A stretch of 64,000 bases of DNA from the NCBI RefSeq assembly GCF_050303215.1, contig NZ_JBNLBH010000024.1:36661-100660 (forward strand), given 5' to 3'. This document shows positions 32,584-42,112 of this stretch, in pieces. Each line of letters starts with the position of its first letter. Position 1 is the first letter of the stretch. Below the pieces are notes generated by a model that saw only the letters and a program-made list of their open reading frames with translations, did not search any database and was not told the DNA's origin. Source of the stretch: Haliangium sp050303215. GTDB lineage: Bacteria; Myxococcota_A; Polyangia; Haliangiales; Haliangiaceae. The position numbers were made by a program, and so were the translations under genes.

Positions 32584-34992
32584 ATGCAGTTTGCTCGACT
32601 GAGTGTCCTCCCCATCGCGCTCGCGCTCGCGCTCGCCGCCTGCGGCTCGGGTGACGATGGCGGCCCCGACGGGGGCCTCCCTCCCGGCACCCCCGACGCC
32701 GATCCCAACGCCCCTGACGCCGATCCCAACGCCCCCGACGCCGACCCCGGCGCCCCCGACGCCATGCCCGTGCCGGTGACCGTGGGCCCGGTGCTCGTGT
32801 CCGAAATCATGTATCACCCGGTGCTCGAGCAGGACTTCGTCGAGCGCCACGAGTTCATCGAGCTGCACAACCCCAGCGCCGAGGACGTACCCCTGGACGG
32901 CTGGACCCTCACCGGCGGCATCGACTACGCCTTCCCGACCGACGCGGTCCTCGCCGCGGGCGGTTACATCGTGGTCGCGCGCGATCGGGCCGCCTTCCTG
33001 TCCGTGTACGACCAGGTCGATCCCGCCCTCGTGTACGGCGACTTCGTCGGCGCCCTCGACAACGGTGGCGAGACCGTGATCGTGCAGGCGCCCGACCAGT
33101 CCGTCAGCGACGCCGTCGCCTACGACGACAAGGCCCCCTGGCCGGTGGCCGCGGACGCCCTGGGCGCGGGCGAGCGCTGGCTCGACCCGGCCCTGCTCCC
33201 GCTCGACACCCACCGCTACCGCGGCTACTCGCTCGAGCGCGTGAGCGCCGACGTGGACTCCATCGAGATCGCCAACTGGGTCGCTTCGCCCCTGGACGCG
33301 CCCACCCCCGGCAGCGCCAACGCCGGCGCCCGGCAGACCCCGCTGGTGGCCGTGGCCGCGCGCCAGGTCGGGCCCAGCGACGGCAGCGCCGGCCCGATCC
33401 GCGCCGGCGGCGAGGCCCTGATACAGGTGCGCATGAGCGAGGTCGGCGCCATCGCGGGCGCGCGGATCGAGTACTTCGTGGACGACGTCACCCGCACCGA
33501 CGAGCCCATCCAGAGCGTGGACATGGTCGACGACGGCAGCGGCGGCGACGCCGGCGCCGGCGACCGCGTCTACACCGCCGTGCTGCCCGCCCAGGCCGAG
33601 CGCGCCATCGTGCGCTACCGGGTCCTGGTCGACGACGGCGCCGGTGAACCGCTGCGAGCCGCCTCCCCGCGCGCCACCGACCCGGTGCGCTGGAACGCCT
33701 ACTACGTCAGCCCCGTGCTCGGCGGCACCACCCGGGCCTACGAGCTCTTCATCGACATGGACCGCTGGAGCGAGATGTGGACCAACGTCGAGGCCGGCCG
33801 CGTGCCCTCCAACCAATGCACGCCCAACCCGCTCTGGAACCAGAAGGTCCCGGCCGTGTTCGTCCATGACGGCCAGGTGTACGACGTCTTCGTGCGCTAC
33901 CAGGGCAGCTCGGTCCGGCGCCACATCGGCGCCGCCATCTCGGGCTGGACCGGCCCCGCCCCCGTCGGCCCGTCGCCCTTCGTGGCCCTGAGCTGGCGGG
34001 TCCAGTTCCCCCGCTACGCCCGCCTCGACGGCCACCGCGTCATCGCGCTCAACAAGATGGACGAGGGCACCTGCCCGGGCCTGGTCGCGGGCGTGGGCAT
34101 GCAGCTCTTCGCCGAGGCCGGCCTGGCCACGCCCCAGGTGCGCTACGCCCGCCTGTACGTCAACGGCGAGTACTACCGCTACGCGCTCGAGCTCGAGCGC
34201 CCGGGCGAGGACATGATCGAGCGCTGGCATGAGGCCGAGGCCGCGCGCACCGGCAACCCCGAGTACCTCCTGGGGCACCTGTTCAAGTCCTCGGGCACGT
34301 CGAACCGAGAGGGCCCCTACGGCTTCGGCGACGGCAGCGAGCTGTCCGTGTACTGCGGCTACCAGCCCAACGAGCGCTACGCCTTCACCTACGACCGCAA
34401 GACCCACGAGTGGCTCGGCCACGACAACCTCATCGCCCTGATCACGGGTCTGAACGACGCCCGCAGCCAGGGCAACGCCGCCCTGCGCGCCTACCTCGAG
34501 GCCAACTTCGACGTCGATTACGTGCTCACCTACCTGGCCATCATCAACTGGTCGGTGCCCTACGACGACATGTACAAGAACTTCTACCTCTACCAGCGGC
34601 GCGAAGACAGCAAGTGGATGATCTTCCCCTGGGACCTCGACCGCGACTTCGGGGACTGGAAGGGCGAGCGCCTGCTCGGCCCCGAGACCTCCCTGTACGT
34701 GGGCGTCGAGGACAACCCCGACAACGGCAACGGGCTGTGGAACGTGTTCAAGGACTCCTTCCTGACCACCTTCTCGGCCGAGTACGAGGCCCGCCTGCTC
34801 GAGCTCAACGACACCGTGCTGGCCCCGGCCCACGTGAGCCAGCTCGTGGACGACTTCTTCGCCGGCTACAGCACCGCCGAAGCCAACGCCGCGGCCAGCC
34901 CGGCCAGCGCGAGCTACTGCCTGCCCCCGCAGAGCATCAAAGACTTCGCCCAGGCCCGCCACGACTTCGTGGCCGCCGAACTGGCCAACTGA
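32584..34992 (+). CDS. Lipoprotein with lamin-tail domain and CotH kinase-like domain
   Basis: 802 residues. The start at 32584 has GGAG at a spacing of 8; the ATG at 32578 would leave only 2. The signal peptide ends in a lipobox (LALAAC, Cys about residue 19), followed by a repeated linker of Asp-Pro-Asn-Ala-Pro-Asp-Ala units (~30-60). Residues ~75-180 are a lamin-tail domain: VLVSEIMYHPV, EFIELHNPSAEDVPLDGW. After a beta-rich linker, ~375-790 is CotH-like: YELFIDMDRW, VRYQGSSVRR, IALNKMDEG, YALELERPGEDMIERW, and MIFPWDLDRDFGDW with the metal-binding acidic residues. CotH proteins are atypical protein kinases of spore coats. Anchored outside, it may phosphorylate surface proteins. Confidence 0.9.
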   Translation: MQFARLSVLPIALALALAACGSGDDGGPDGGLPPGTPDADPNAPDADPNAPDADPGAPDAMPVPVTVGPVLVSEIMYHPVLEQDFVERHEFIELHNPSAEDVPLDGWTLTGGIDYAFPTDAVLAAGGYIVVARDRAAFLSVYDQVDPALVYGDFVGALDNGGETVIVQAPDQSVSDAVAYDDKAPWPVAADALGAGERWLDPALLPLDTHRYRGYSLERVSADVDSIEIANWVASPLDAPTPGSANAGARQTPLVAVAARQVGPSDGSAGPIRAGGEALIQVRMSEVGAIAGARIEYFVDDVTRTDEPIQSVDMVDDGSGGDAGAGDRVYTAVLPAQAERAIVRYRVLVDDGAGEPLRAASPRATDPVRWNAYYVSPVLGGTTRAYELFIDMDRWSEMWTNVEAGRVPSNQCTPNPLWNQKVPAVFVHDGQVYDVFVRYQGSSVRRHIGAAISGWTGPAPVGPSPFVALSWRVQFPRYARLDGHRVIALNKMDEGTCPGLVAGVGMQLFAEAGLATPQVRYARLYVNGEYYRYALELERPGEDMIERWHEAEAARTGNPEYLLGHLFKSSGTSNREGPYGFGDGSELSVYCGYQPNERYAFTYDRKTHEWLGHDNLIALITGLNDARSQGNAALRAYLEANFDVDYVLTYLAIINWSVPYDDMYKNFYLYQRREDSKWMIFPWDLDRDFGDWKGERLLGPETSLYVGVEDNPDNGNGLWNVFKDSFLTTFSAEYEARLLELNDTVLAPAHVSQLVDDFFAGYSTAEANAAASPASASYCLPPQSIKDFAQARHDFVAAELAN

Positions 34993-35029
34993 GCCCCTCC
35001 GGGCGTTCGGCCGCCCGGTCGCGTGCCTG

Positions 35030-37159
35030 CTAGAACAGCTCGTACGCGACCAGGATGGCCAACACGGCGACGGCGCCGACCATCGTGAGCAGGTAGTGGA
35101 CGCGCTCGAATCGCGACCACGACGGGTCACGCCAGCACCGCGCCGTCGCGGTGACGGCGCCGATCACGAGCAGCGCCGTCGCCTTGGGGAGCACGAACAG
35201 CGCGCCGGTGTCGCTCGGAAGCCCGGCCACTACGGCGAGCGCGTAGTCACCGTCCATGAGCCCGCCAATAGCGGCCGCGAGTCCGACGATGAAGATCCAC
35301 GCCGCGAGCGCGGCGAGGCCGAGGGCCACGTAAGCGAGCGTCTTGAGTCTGCGCGAGGACGGACGGACCGGCTCGGCGGATCGGGAATGGTCGCCCGGTC
35401 GTGAGCCGGGATCGGCGCGCGAGCGGCGACGGCGGCGCCACAGGCCGCGGAGCGGCCAGACTACCAGGGCCAGGGCCAGCACCATCAACGCGCCGGCAAG
35501 CCCCAGCAGGCCACCGGGCTGGCCGCCCTGGAGACCTCGGAAGAGCCGCAACGGCCCGCTGCTGAGACGTAGCTCTCCCAGCGGCGGAGGAGTTGCATAG
35601 GCTGCCATGCAGGATGCATCGAGCGGCTGGTCCGGGTCGTCGACGAAGGCTGCCATCACCTGAGCGACGCAGCCGTGGCCGCTGACGCTGTGGCCGGCGC
35701 CGGGCACCTCGATGACGGTGCCGCGCGACAGGTACGCCGCGGTTCGGCGAGCGTTGGCGGTGCTGGTGCCGAAATCGAGCTCGCCCGCGAGCAGGAGCGT
35801 CGGGATGGCGCTGTCCACGGGCTGGTTCTCCCGCGCGTCGGCGGGCGCCGACGTCCAGTCGGCACAGACCGCGGTGGCGGCGTCGAGAAACGCGGTCGCC
35901 GGGCGGGTGGCGTCCAATGCGCCGGCGCGGGCGGAGAACGGCATCTCCTCGAAGCACTGGACCGCGTAGTACTTGCCCAGATCGATGCTGCTCGATACCT
36001 GGGCGTGAATCTTGACCAGCAGCGCCAGCGACTCGGTGTGCCCGCGCCGCCACGCTCGCACGAGCGCCGGCAACACCGCTCGGACGCCGGCGTCACGAAT
36101 CTGAAAGCCGAGCAGCATCTGCAAATCCTGGCGATTGAGCACGAAGATCCCGTTGGGAAACAGGTCAGGATCGTCGATGCGCAGCACCAACGGTCGTTGC
36201 TCGAGCTCGTCCAGGAACGCCTGGGTCTCCGCGTTCAGATCGGTCTCGCCTTGCGCGCAGCGCGCGTCCTGGGTGCAATCAGCGGCGAGCCGCGCCAAGG
36301 CGGGCGCGAACGCGCCGGCCATGAGCTCGTAGAAGTCGTCCTGGGGCGCAAACGGTGAATCGAGCACCACGCTGCGGATGCGGTCGGGGACGTCGCGCAT
36401 GGCCGTCAGCGCCAACCGGGTCCCGTACGACACCCCCAGCAGATTCCACTCCTCGTAGCCGAGCAGCTCGCGCAAGGTCTCCAGGTCGGCGGCCGTGGCG
36501 GCGCTGCTGTAGGCGTTCGGGTCTCGCCGCCGCTCGCGCAGCGAGGTCAGACAACGACCCGCTGCGGCGCGGTTGCGCGCGATGTCCTGCGCAGGGGTCA
36601 GGTCCTCGGCCAGGATGTGCGTGACCTCCTTGGCCAAGTCTGGACACAGCGGATCCGAGCGCCCGGTTCCGCGCTGGTCGACCAAGATGATGTCGCGATG
36701 CTGCGCCAAGGGGTGAGCGAGCCAGCTCGCCGCTGCGCTGAGCCCGCCCTCACCCGGGCCGCCGCTGAGGTAGACCAGCGGGTCGGGACGCACGGTCCCC
36801 CCGGACGCCTTCAGCACCGCGACGGCTACCTTCACGATCCGCTGGTCGGGTTCGAGTGGGTCTTCGTGAACCAGCAAGGTGCCGCACTCGATTCGTGCGC
36901 CCAGCGCGTCCGCGCCCTCGAAGGAGCACGCGCCGCGCTCGTAGCGAGGGATGTCGGGCGCCGCCATGGCGACCTTGCCCAGCGCCATCGCCGCGCCGAG
37001 CAGCAGCAGGGGCAGCGCCTTGTCGAGCAGCGGGGCGACTGAACGGGCCCGGCTCGGGCCTACTGAGCGCCCGACGCTGAACCGCCTGGAGACGCGCACG
37101 AGCGCAGATGAGAGCAGGGGCGTGATTCGGGCGACGCCCGTGCGTTGTCGAGTCATCAT
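35030..37159 (-). CDS. Membrane-anchored alpha/beta hydrolase (proline-iminopeptidase/TAP type)
   Basis: 709 residues; AAGGA six bases before the ATG at 37159. An N-terminal hydrophobic segment ends at VAMAAP, probably a signal peptide. The hydrolase domain (~70-500) has the oxyanion HGGPGE-like PLVYLSGGPGEGG, VDQRGTGRSDPLCPD, nucleophile GVSYGTRLALT (Ser ~243), an Asp in LLLAGELDFGTST and a final His in GAGHSVSGHGCV. Cys residues spaced as in tripeptidyl aminopeptidase-like enzymes suggest disulfides. The C-terminus adds about four membrane helices (~530-709) with an Arg-rich loop, which is unusual for the family. Active site outside the cytoplasmic membrane; it probably trims peptides. Confidence 0.88.
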   Translation of the reverse strand: MMTRQRTGVARITPLLSSALVRVSRRFSVGRSVGPSRARSVAPLLDKALPLLLLGAAMALGKVAMAAPDIPRYERGACSFEGADALGARIECGTLLVHEDPLEPDQRIVKVAVAVLKASGGTVRPDPLVYLSGGPGEGGLSAAASWLAHPLAQHRDIILVDQRGTGRSDPLCPDLAKEVTHILAEDLTPAQDIARNRAAAGRCLTSLRERRRDPNAYSSAATAADLETLRELLGYEEWNLLGVSYGTRLALTAMRDVPDRIRSVVLDSPFAPQDDFYELMAGAFAPALARLAADCTQDARCAQGETDLNAETQAFLDELEQRPLVLRIDDPDLFPNGIFVLNRQDLQMLLGFQIRDAGVRAVLPALVRAWRRGHTESLALLVKIHAQVSSSIDLGKYYAVQCFEEMPFSARAGALDATRPATAFLDAATAVCADWTSAPADARENQPVDSAIPTLLLAGELDFGTSTANARRTAAYLSRGTVIEVPGAGHSVSGHGCVAQVMAAFVDDPDQPLDASCMAAYATPPPLGELRLSSGPLRLFRGLQGGQPGGLLGLAGALMVLALALVVWPLRGLWRRRRRSRADPGSRPGDHSRSAEPVRPSSRRLKTLAYVALGLAALAAWIFIVGLAAAIGGLMDGDYALAVVAGLPSDTGALFVLPKATALLVIGAVTATARCWRDPSWSRFERVHYLLTMVGAVAVLAILVAYELF

Positions 37160-37641
37160 CGTGGTTCCTTGTCACCAGGCACGCTTCGTCCCTCTAGCCT
37201 TCAGCGCTCATCGAACGCGACGAGCCGGGTGTGCCATCGCCGAACGAGACACCCCCCTCCAGACATGGTTGCAGGGCCGAGCGACGAAGAAGCTCGAAGG
37301 TTGCGCGGCATCAGCCGGCGGCCCGCTTGACTGGCCACCGCCTGCCCGCGTCCGTGCAACGCTGCCGGCGAGCCGGGGGATGACGCGCTGGCCCCTGCGG
37401 CCACCGCGGTTTGTTCCCGGCTCGCACCAGGCTCGGTCCGAACGACCGACGATGGACGAGGACATTGGTTAACAGAGGTGTGTGTCGTCGATGTGCCACG
37501 GTACCGGCGACGACACTGCGGCGGAGACGCGTGGATGTGACCCAGCGCGCAGGATCCAGCCGCACGCACGTCGTTCGGGCACGTTCCGCGGTGGCATCGC
37601 GGTTGCACACAGGCTGAGTCTCACCCACACAGGAGCCGACC
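37160..37641. other. Intergenic region, nothing recognised
   Basis: About 480 bases between divergent genes. Several short frames exist on both strands but none has a ribosome-binding site or recognisable sequence. TTAACA and TTGGTTAACAG near 37465 make a small AT-rich patch that could be a promoter for the barrel gene. Confidence 0.4.
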
Positions 37642-38250
37642 ATGAAGACTGCCCGCCGTATCATCCCTCTCGCCTTCATCGCCCTGCTCGCCTCCGCCGC
37701 GACCGCCTCCGCCGAGGAGCCGCTACGAATCGAAAAGGCAGAGAGAGCTCACTCGATCAACGTGAGTCCGCTCGGCCTGGTCCTCGGCTACTACAGCGTC
37801 AACTACGAGCACCTGTTCGAGGGCGGCCACGGCCTCATGGCCGAGGGCATCTTCGCCCGCTACGACCTCGACGACGACCCCATCTCCTTGTACGGCGGCG
37901 GCGTCGGCTACCGCTGGCACTGGAGCGGCCGGCAGAACTCCGGCTTCCTGGGCGTGAGCGCCGGGTTCGGCTACGGCAACGGATTCGTCCGAACGACCGA
38001 AAACAACATGACTCAGACCAGCGACCTGACCACCCGGACCCTGTACCTCACCGGTAACATCGGCAAGCGCTGGGCCTGGGACAACGGCCTGAACATCACC
38101 GCCCGCATCGGGGCCGGCTACGGCAACTACAAAGTCACCACCGACAGCATGGACCCCGAGGCCCGGCAGCAGGCCGAGGACCTGCACGACCAGCTCTCGC
38201 CCGTGTCCTTCGCCCTCGACGCCGAGCTCTCCGTCGGCTACGCGTTCTGA
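37642..38250 (+). CDS. Outer-membrane beta-barrel protein
   Basis: 202 residues; AGGAG eight bases before the ATG. The signal peptide ends ATASAEE (cleavage about residue 24). The rest alternates small/polar and aromatic residues in strands of about ten residues (GLVLGYYSVNYEHLFE, YGGGVGYRWHW, GFLGVSAGFGYGNGF, LYLTGNIGKRW, ITARIGAGYGNY) and ends in a C-terminal Phe (SVGYAF), the assembly signal of outer-membrane barrels. It is eight strands or so, the OmpA/OmpW size class. No family is named with confidence; it may be a small structural or sensory barrel. Confidence 0.8.
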   Translation: MKTARRIIPLAFIALLASAATASAEEPLRIEKAERAHSINVSPLGLVLGYYSVNYEHLFEGGHGLMAEGIFARYDLDDDPISLYGGGVGYRWHWSGRQNSGFLGVSAGFGYGNGFVRTTENNMTQTSDLTTRTLYLTGNIGKRWAWDNGLNITARIGAGYGNYKVTTDSMDPEARQQAEDLHDQLSPVSFALDAELSVGYAF

Positions 38251-38372
38251 GTTGGCCCGCGCCTTCCGCTCGCTCGAGACCTCCTTGACAGCGTCCGGCG
38301 CACTCCGCGATGGACGGCGACGAAGTGCCTGCGCCTGGACAAGTCTCGGTAAGTATTGTACCGAAGGCTACT

Positions 38373-38927
38373 ATGACGACATCCATCCGATCAGCAGCGC
38401 TCTTCGTAACCTCTGGCCTCCTCGGCGGAATCTGTTTCGTCATCGCGTGCGAGGGCGACACCGTGCCGGTGTCGATGGAGACAGTAGACGCTCAGTCCAA
38501 CACGGATTTGGACGGAGGTGCAGGCGGAGCGTGCAGTTGCACCATCCCCGAGCCCCTGGCCATCACGGGCTCGGTAAAGACCGCCGAGTCCGATCCCGAA
38601 AACTGGCGCATGGGTTCGGAGTCACTAGATTCGAATGTCTCCGGCGGAGAGTCCTACTACGCCAAGCTGGCTGACGGTCCTATGGTCATCACGCACACCT
38701 CGGCCCGCCTGAACACGAATCCATCACGCGGTGAGGTCCAGATGTTCGTCGCCCCGGTGGGGGAGTGTAGTGCTGCATTCCAGAACGTGGAAATCCCGAT
38801 ATTTTCGACGACTGGCGCGGTCGTCAACGCCAGCGGTAAAATCTTCGTTCCCACGGGACATATGCTGTGCGCCCTGAACACGAGCAATTCCTCCGTGCGT
38901 GTGTCCTGGTTCGGCCACACACCGTAG
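38373..38927 (+). CDS. Putative lipoprotein, function unknown
   Basis: 184 residues from the ATG at 38373, with GAAGG five bases upstream; an in-frame GTG-type extension to 38310 is rejected. A hydrophobic N-terminus ends in FVIAC, a possible lipobox at Cys ~26. A Ser/Asp/Gly/Ala linker and a Cys-x-Cys (ACSCTIPEP) follow, then a beta-rich domain (MVITHTSARLNTN, EVQMFVAPVGECS, VSWFGHTP). Codon use is less GC-biased than its neighbours, suggesting a recent arrival or a weakly expressed gene. No family recognised. Confidence 0.65.
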   Translation: MTTSIRSAALFVTSGLLGGICFVIACEGDTVPVSMETVDAQSNTDLDGGAGGACSCTIPEPLAITGSVKTAESDPENWRMGSESLDSNVSGGESYYAKLADGPMVITHTSARLNTNPSRGEVQMFVAPVGECSAAFQNVEIPIFSTTGAVVNASGKIFVPTGHMLCALNTSNSSVRVSWFGHTP

Positions 38928-39108
38928 CCGGCAGGCATCGCGAGGCACCTAAGACTCCAGCGCAGACGCGCTGTGACGGCACCGTCGGCCGCGCACACAC
39001 CGACGACGGCGGCCGATGGACTCCCATCGGAGCAACGTCCGGAAACAGCCGTTCCGGTGCCGGCGCGGAATCCAAGCAGACCGTCCCAAAAAGCCCGAGG
39101 ACTGCGCG

Positions 39109-39194
<86 letters not shown>

Positions 39195-39234
39195 AGGGAT
39201 CATTCTACACTATTCATGCGCGCCCGGCGCGGGC

Positions 39235-40542
39235 TCAGGCCAGCTCGACGTCGTCGAAGCGCACGGCCTCGGGGCCTCGGTACCAGCCGCGCTGGGCGAG
39301 CTGGGCCGAGCAGCTCATCCGCGCCAGCCAGGTGAAGAGGTTGCCGCGGATGGTTGGGCCCGTAATCGGGGCGCCGTCGAGGTAGCCGAGGTCGATGCCG
39401 GCGGCGAGCTCGCCGGTGTCGGGGTCGATGTCGAGCCAGGCCAGGGAGGCGAGTTCGAGCACGGGCCGGCCGGTGGACGCGCGCAGGGCGTCGGGCGGGG
39501 TTCGGCCGGGCGGCATGACTAGGTTGCCGATGCCGCCGGTGAGCAGGCCGTGATCCAGGGCGGCCTCGCGGGGATCGCGCAGGAGGTCCACGGCCACGCC
39601 GTCGGCCACCAGGGTGTGCTGGCGCATGGGCGCGCCCAGGTCGCCGAAGGGGCGGCTGCGCAGGCCGTAGGGAATGGTGCCGTCGGAGCTCAAAGTGAGC
39701 CGCTCTCCGACCGGGGCCGGGCCTTCATGGATGGGCTGGCCGGGACGGTAGCGGGTCAGGCCGAGGCGCACGCGGTGGGCATCGGCCTGGGCCAGGAGGG
39801 GCGCGAACCAGCCGAAGGCGCCCAGATCGACGGCGGGCAGTCCGCGCTCGGGCGCGGCCGGGGCGGTGATGTCGGACACCAGGGCGGCGCCGCTCAGGAC
39901 TAGGTCACAGCGGTCGGGAGCGACGGCGGTGGCGCGGTCGCGGTCGCGACGGCGGGCGGCGGCGGCGGTGATGTCGGCGGTCCAGTCGAGGTCGATGAGG
40001 CGACGGGCGCAGGTGCCCACCGGGGCGCCCGGGGCCGCGGCGGGCACGGCCTCGGCGCCGACCAGGGTGCTGGCGAAGCGGCTGTCGAGGCCGGCGCTGG
40101 TCTGGACCTGGCTGTCCCAGCGCTCGACCGCGAGCTGCCACTGGACCAGGTCGCGGCGCAGCCGGCGCGAGCGCGCCAACAGGCGCTCGAGGGCGGCGTC
40201 GAGGTCGTCGCCGATGGCGGGATCGGCGACCTCTACCCGGGCCGGCGCGGCCGGCGGGGGGGCGCCCCACACCGGGCCCATGGCCTGGGCCGCGCGCTGG
40301 ATGGCAGCGGTGAGGCGGGCGCCGATGTCGCGGCCGTCCGCCGTGATGCGCACGTGAGTGGCGCCGCGGCCGCTGCCGACGTCGCGGAACAGGGCGACAT
40401 CGACGTGGATGTCGCGGTGGCGCGCGCGCAGCCCGCCGGGACCGGCGCTGACCCGAGTGCCGGCGCGCTCGATGGCCACGAAGTCGTCCACGCCGGGGCT
40501 GCGGACGAGGAACTCGACCGCGCGGTCGAGGCGCCAGCTCAC
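39235..40542 (-). CDS. TldE/PmbA-like protein
   Basis: 435 residues. It shows the general plan of the C-terminal half of TldD/TldE peptidase subunits: GERLTLSSDGTIPYGLRSRPF (the strand-rich SDP-like part), GNLVMPPG, the TGRPVLELASLAWLD strand and, at the end, GPTIRGNLFTWLARM. The N-terminus is a beta/alpha sheet as in PmbA. TldE subunits normally lack metal ligands, as here. The gene's ATG overlaps the TGA of the preceding gene by 4 bases (40539-40542), so they are coupled and probably make one heterodimer. I call it a diverged family member, not authentic TldE. Confidence 0.65.
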   Translation of the reverse strand: MSWRLDRAVEFLVRSPGVDDFVAIERAGTRVSAGPGGLRARHRDIHVDVALFRDVGSGRGATHVRITADGRDIGARLTAAIQRAAQAMGPVWGAPPPAAPARVEVADPAIGDDLDAALERLLARSRRLRRDLVQWQLAVERWDSQVQTSAGLDSRFASTLVGAEAVPAAAPGAPVGTCARRLIDLDWTADITAAAARRRDRDRATAVAPDRCDLVLSGAALVSDITAPAAPERGLPAVDLGAFGWFAPLLAQADAHRVRLGLTRYRPGQPIHEGPAPVGERLTLSSDGTIPYGLRSRPFGDLGAPMRQHTLVADGVAVDLLRDPREAALDHGLLTGGIGNLVMPPGRTPPDALRASTGRPVLELASLAWLDIDPDTGELAAGIDLGYLDGAPITGPTIRGNLFTWLARMSCSAQLAQRGWYRGPEAVRFDDVELA

Positions 40543-42104
40543 GCCCGTCGCCCCTGGATGTGGCCGCGGGTGAGCACGAACGGGCTGGTGGCGGCGCTGG
40601 CCCGGTCGGGGCCGCGCACGCTCACGCTGCGGCGCCCGGCCCCGAGGGCACGGACCGCGCCGAGTAGCTCGAATAGGTCGCCGCCGAGGTCGACGTCGGC
40701 GTGCACCACGGCCGTGAGCGCGCCGGCGCGGATCTCGTACGCGCGGGCGGCGCGGGTCAGGAAGCGCCCGGTGCGGGCGTCGACGCGGGCCATGGAGCAG
40801 CCTTCGAGCAGGTAGCCGCGGTCGATGGCGGCGATGAGCTCGGCCGCCTCGGGGGCGAGGTGACCGAGGCCGACCGCGGTCGCCGCACCGAGGCCGGGCC
40901 CGTCGCCGCCGGCTCCGCTGGGAGCGGGCCCGGTCAGAATCAGGTTGCTGGGGCCGGGCCGGGCCTCGACGTCGCCGTCGCCGCGGTCGCCGAGCAGGCC
41001 GCGCAGGACCCCGGCTTCGATCAGGGCGGTGGGCGCGGCGTCGTCGCCGCGGTCGTCGAAGAAGTAGCTGCCGTAGCCGCCGGGCTGGCGGGGGTCGTCA
41101 GTGAGTGCGAGGCCGGCGCCGGCCACGAGCTGGCCGAGGCGCTCGTCGGTGGGCCTGGCGGCGCTGCCCGGGGTCGCGGCCGAGAGCACGGGGGCGAGGC
41201 AATCGTGCACGATGCGGGCGGCAAGGTCGGGCCCGAGCAGGAGGTCGAAGCTGCCGGCCGGCGGGGCCAGGGGCGAGAATCGGGTGAGCACACGCTCGGC
41301 GGCGGCAACGGCGGCGTCGGGGTCGATGTCGGCGAGTTCGAGGCCGCCGAGGCCACCGCGGGTCTCCTCCTCGATACGCACGCGGGGGACGCCGGCGCTG
41401 CCGCCACCGGCCTGGTGGGCCAGAAACAGGACCCCGGCGCGAGTCCTGACCAAGCGCTGGGCCAGGTCGCGGCCGCGGCCGAGCATGAGGATCTCGTCGT
41501 CGTCGCAGGTGACGAAGGCGGCCCGGTACACGATGCGGCTGGCCACGCCGCCACCGGGGCGCTGGTACAGTTCTTCGACTCGCTCGCGCCAGTCCTCGGG
41601 CGCCAGGGCCCGGGGCTCGACGGCCGCGGCCGAGCTCATCAGCGCACGGGGGATGCCCAGGGGACGGCTGACCCGGCCGGAGCCGCCACCGCCGGCGCGC
41701 TCGACCAGGGCGCGGACGGCGCGCTCGACACCGGCGGGGCCGAGGTCGGTGGTGCGCTCCTCGAAGCGGCGGTCACGGGTGCGGACGGTGAGCACCAGGG
41801 TGGTGGCGAGGGTGCGGTCGAGCACGTGCTCGCCGGTGTCGCGAAAGGCGTGGCTGGTGCGGCGCACGCGGGCCGCGGCCGAGACTTCGGCAAAGCGGCC
41901 GGCCAGGCCGTCGACGGCGGTCCGGAGCTGGTCGCGCAGCTCGTCGAGGGTGCGCCACCAGTCGTCGGCGACGCCGACGGCCGCGGGCTCCGGGGGGGCG
42001 CCGGTGGCTCGGGCGCCGGTGCAGGCGCCGAGCACGGGTCCCAGGGCCGAGCAGGCCGCGCCGGTGCCGAGGGCCTGCAACAGGGCGCGCCGGGTCCAGT
42101 GCAC
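40539..42104 (-). CDS. TldD-like protein with Tat/lipoprotein-type signal and no HExxxH motif
   Basis: 521 residues. The N-terminus has a twin-Arg (MHWTRRALLQALG) and a possible lipobox (VLGACTG), so it appears exported. The body follows TldD: RTSHAFRDTGEHVLDRTLA, the GGLELADID region, then in place of the LVHEAVGHGLE metal site the sequence RIVHDCLAPVLS. One His remains but the second is gone, so peptidase activity by the known mechanism is doubtful. Next come LTDDPRQPGGYGSYFFDDRG (which matches the TldD DDG...G segment) and LEGCSMARVDARTGRFL. Export of a TldD-like subunit is unusual, because the known pair is cytoplasmic. It is operonic with 39235-40542. Confidence 0.7.
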   Translation of the reverse strand: MHWTRRALLQALGTGAACSALGPVLGACTGARATGAPPEPAAVGVADDWWRTLDELRDQLRTAVDGLAGRFAEVSAAARVRRTSHAFRDTGEHVLDRTLATTLVLTVRTRDRRFEERTTDLGPAGVERAVRALVERAGGGGSGRVSRPLGIPRALMSSAAAVEPRALAPEDWRERVEELYQRPGGGVASRIVYRAAFVTCDDDEILMLGRGRDLAQRLVRTRAGVLFLAHQAGGGSAGVPRVRIEEETRGGLGGLELADIDPDAAVAAAERVLTRFSPLAPPAGSFDLLLGPDLAARIVHDCLAPVLSAATPGSAARPTDERLGQLVAGAGLALTDDPRQPGGYGSYFFDDRGDDAAPTALIEAGVLRGLLGDRGDGDVEARPGPSNLILTGPAPSGAGGDGPGLGAATAVGLGHLAPEAAELIAAIDRGYLLEGCSMARVDARTGRFLTRAARAYEIRAGALTAVVHADVDLGGDLFELLGAVRALGAGRRSVSVRGPDRASAATSPFVLTRGHIQGRRA

Positions 42105-42112
42105 GGGCTCCC

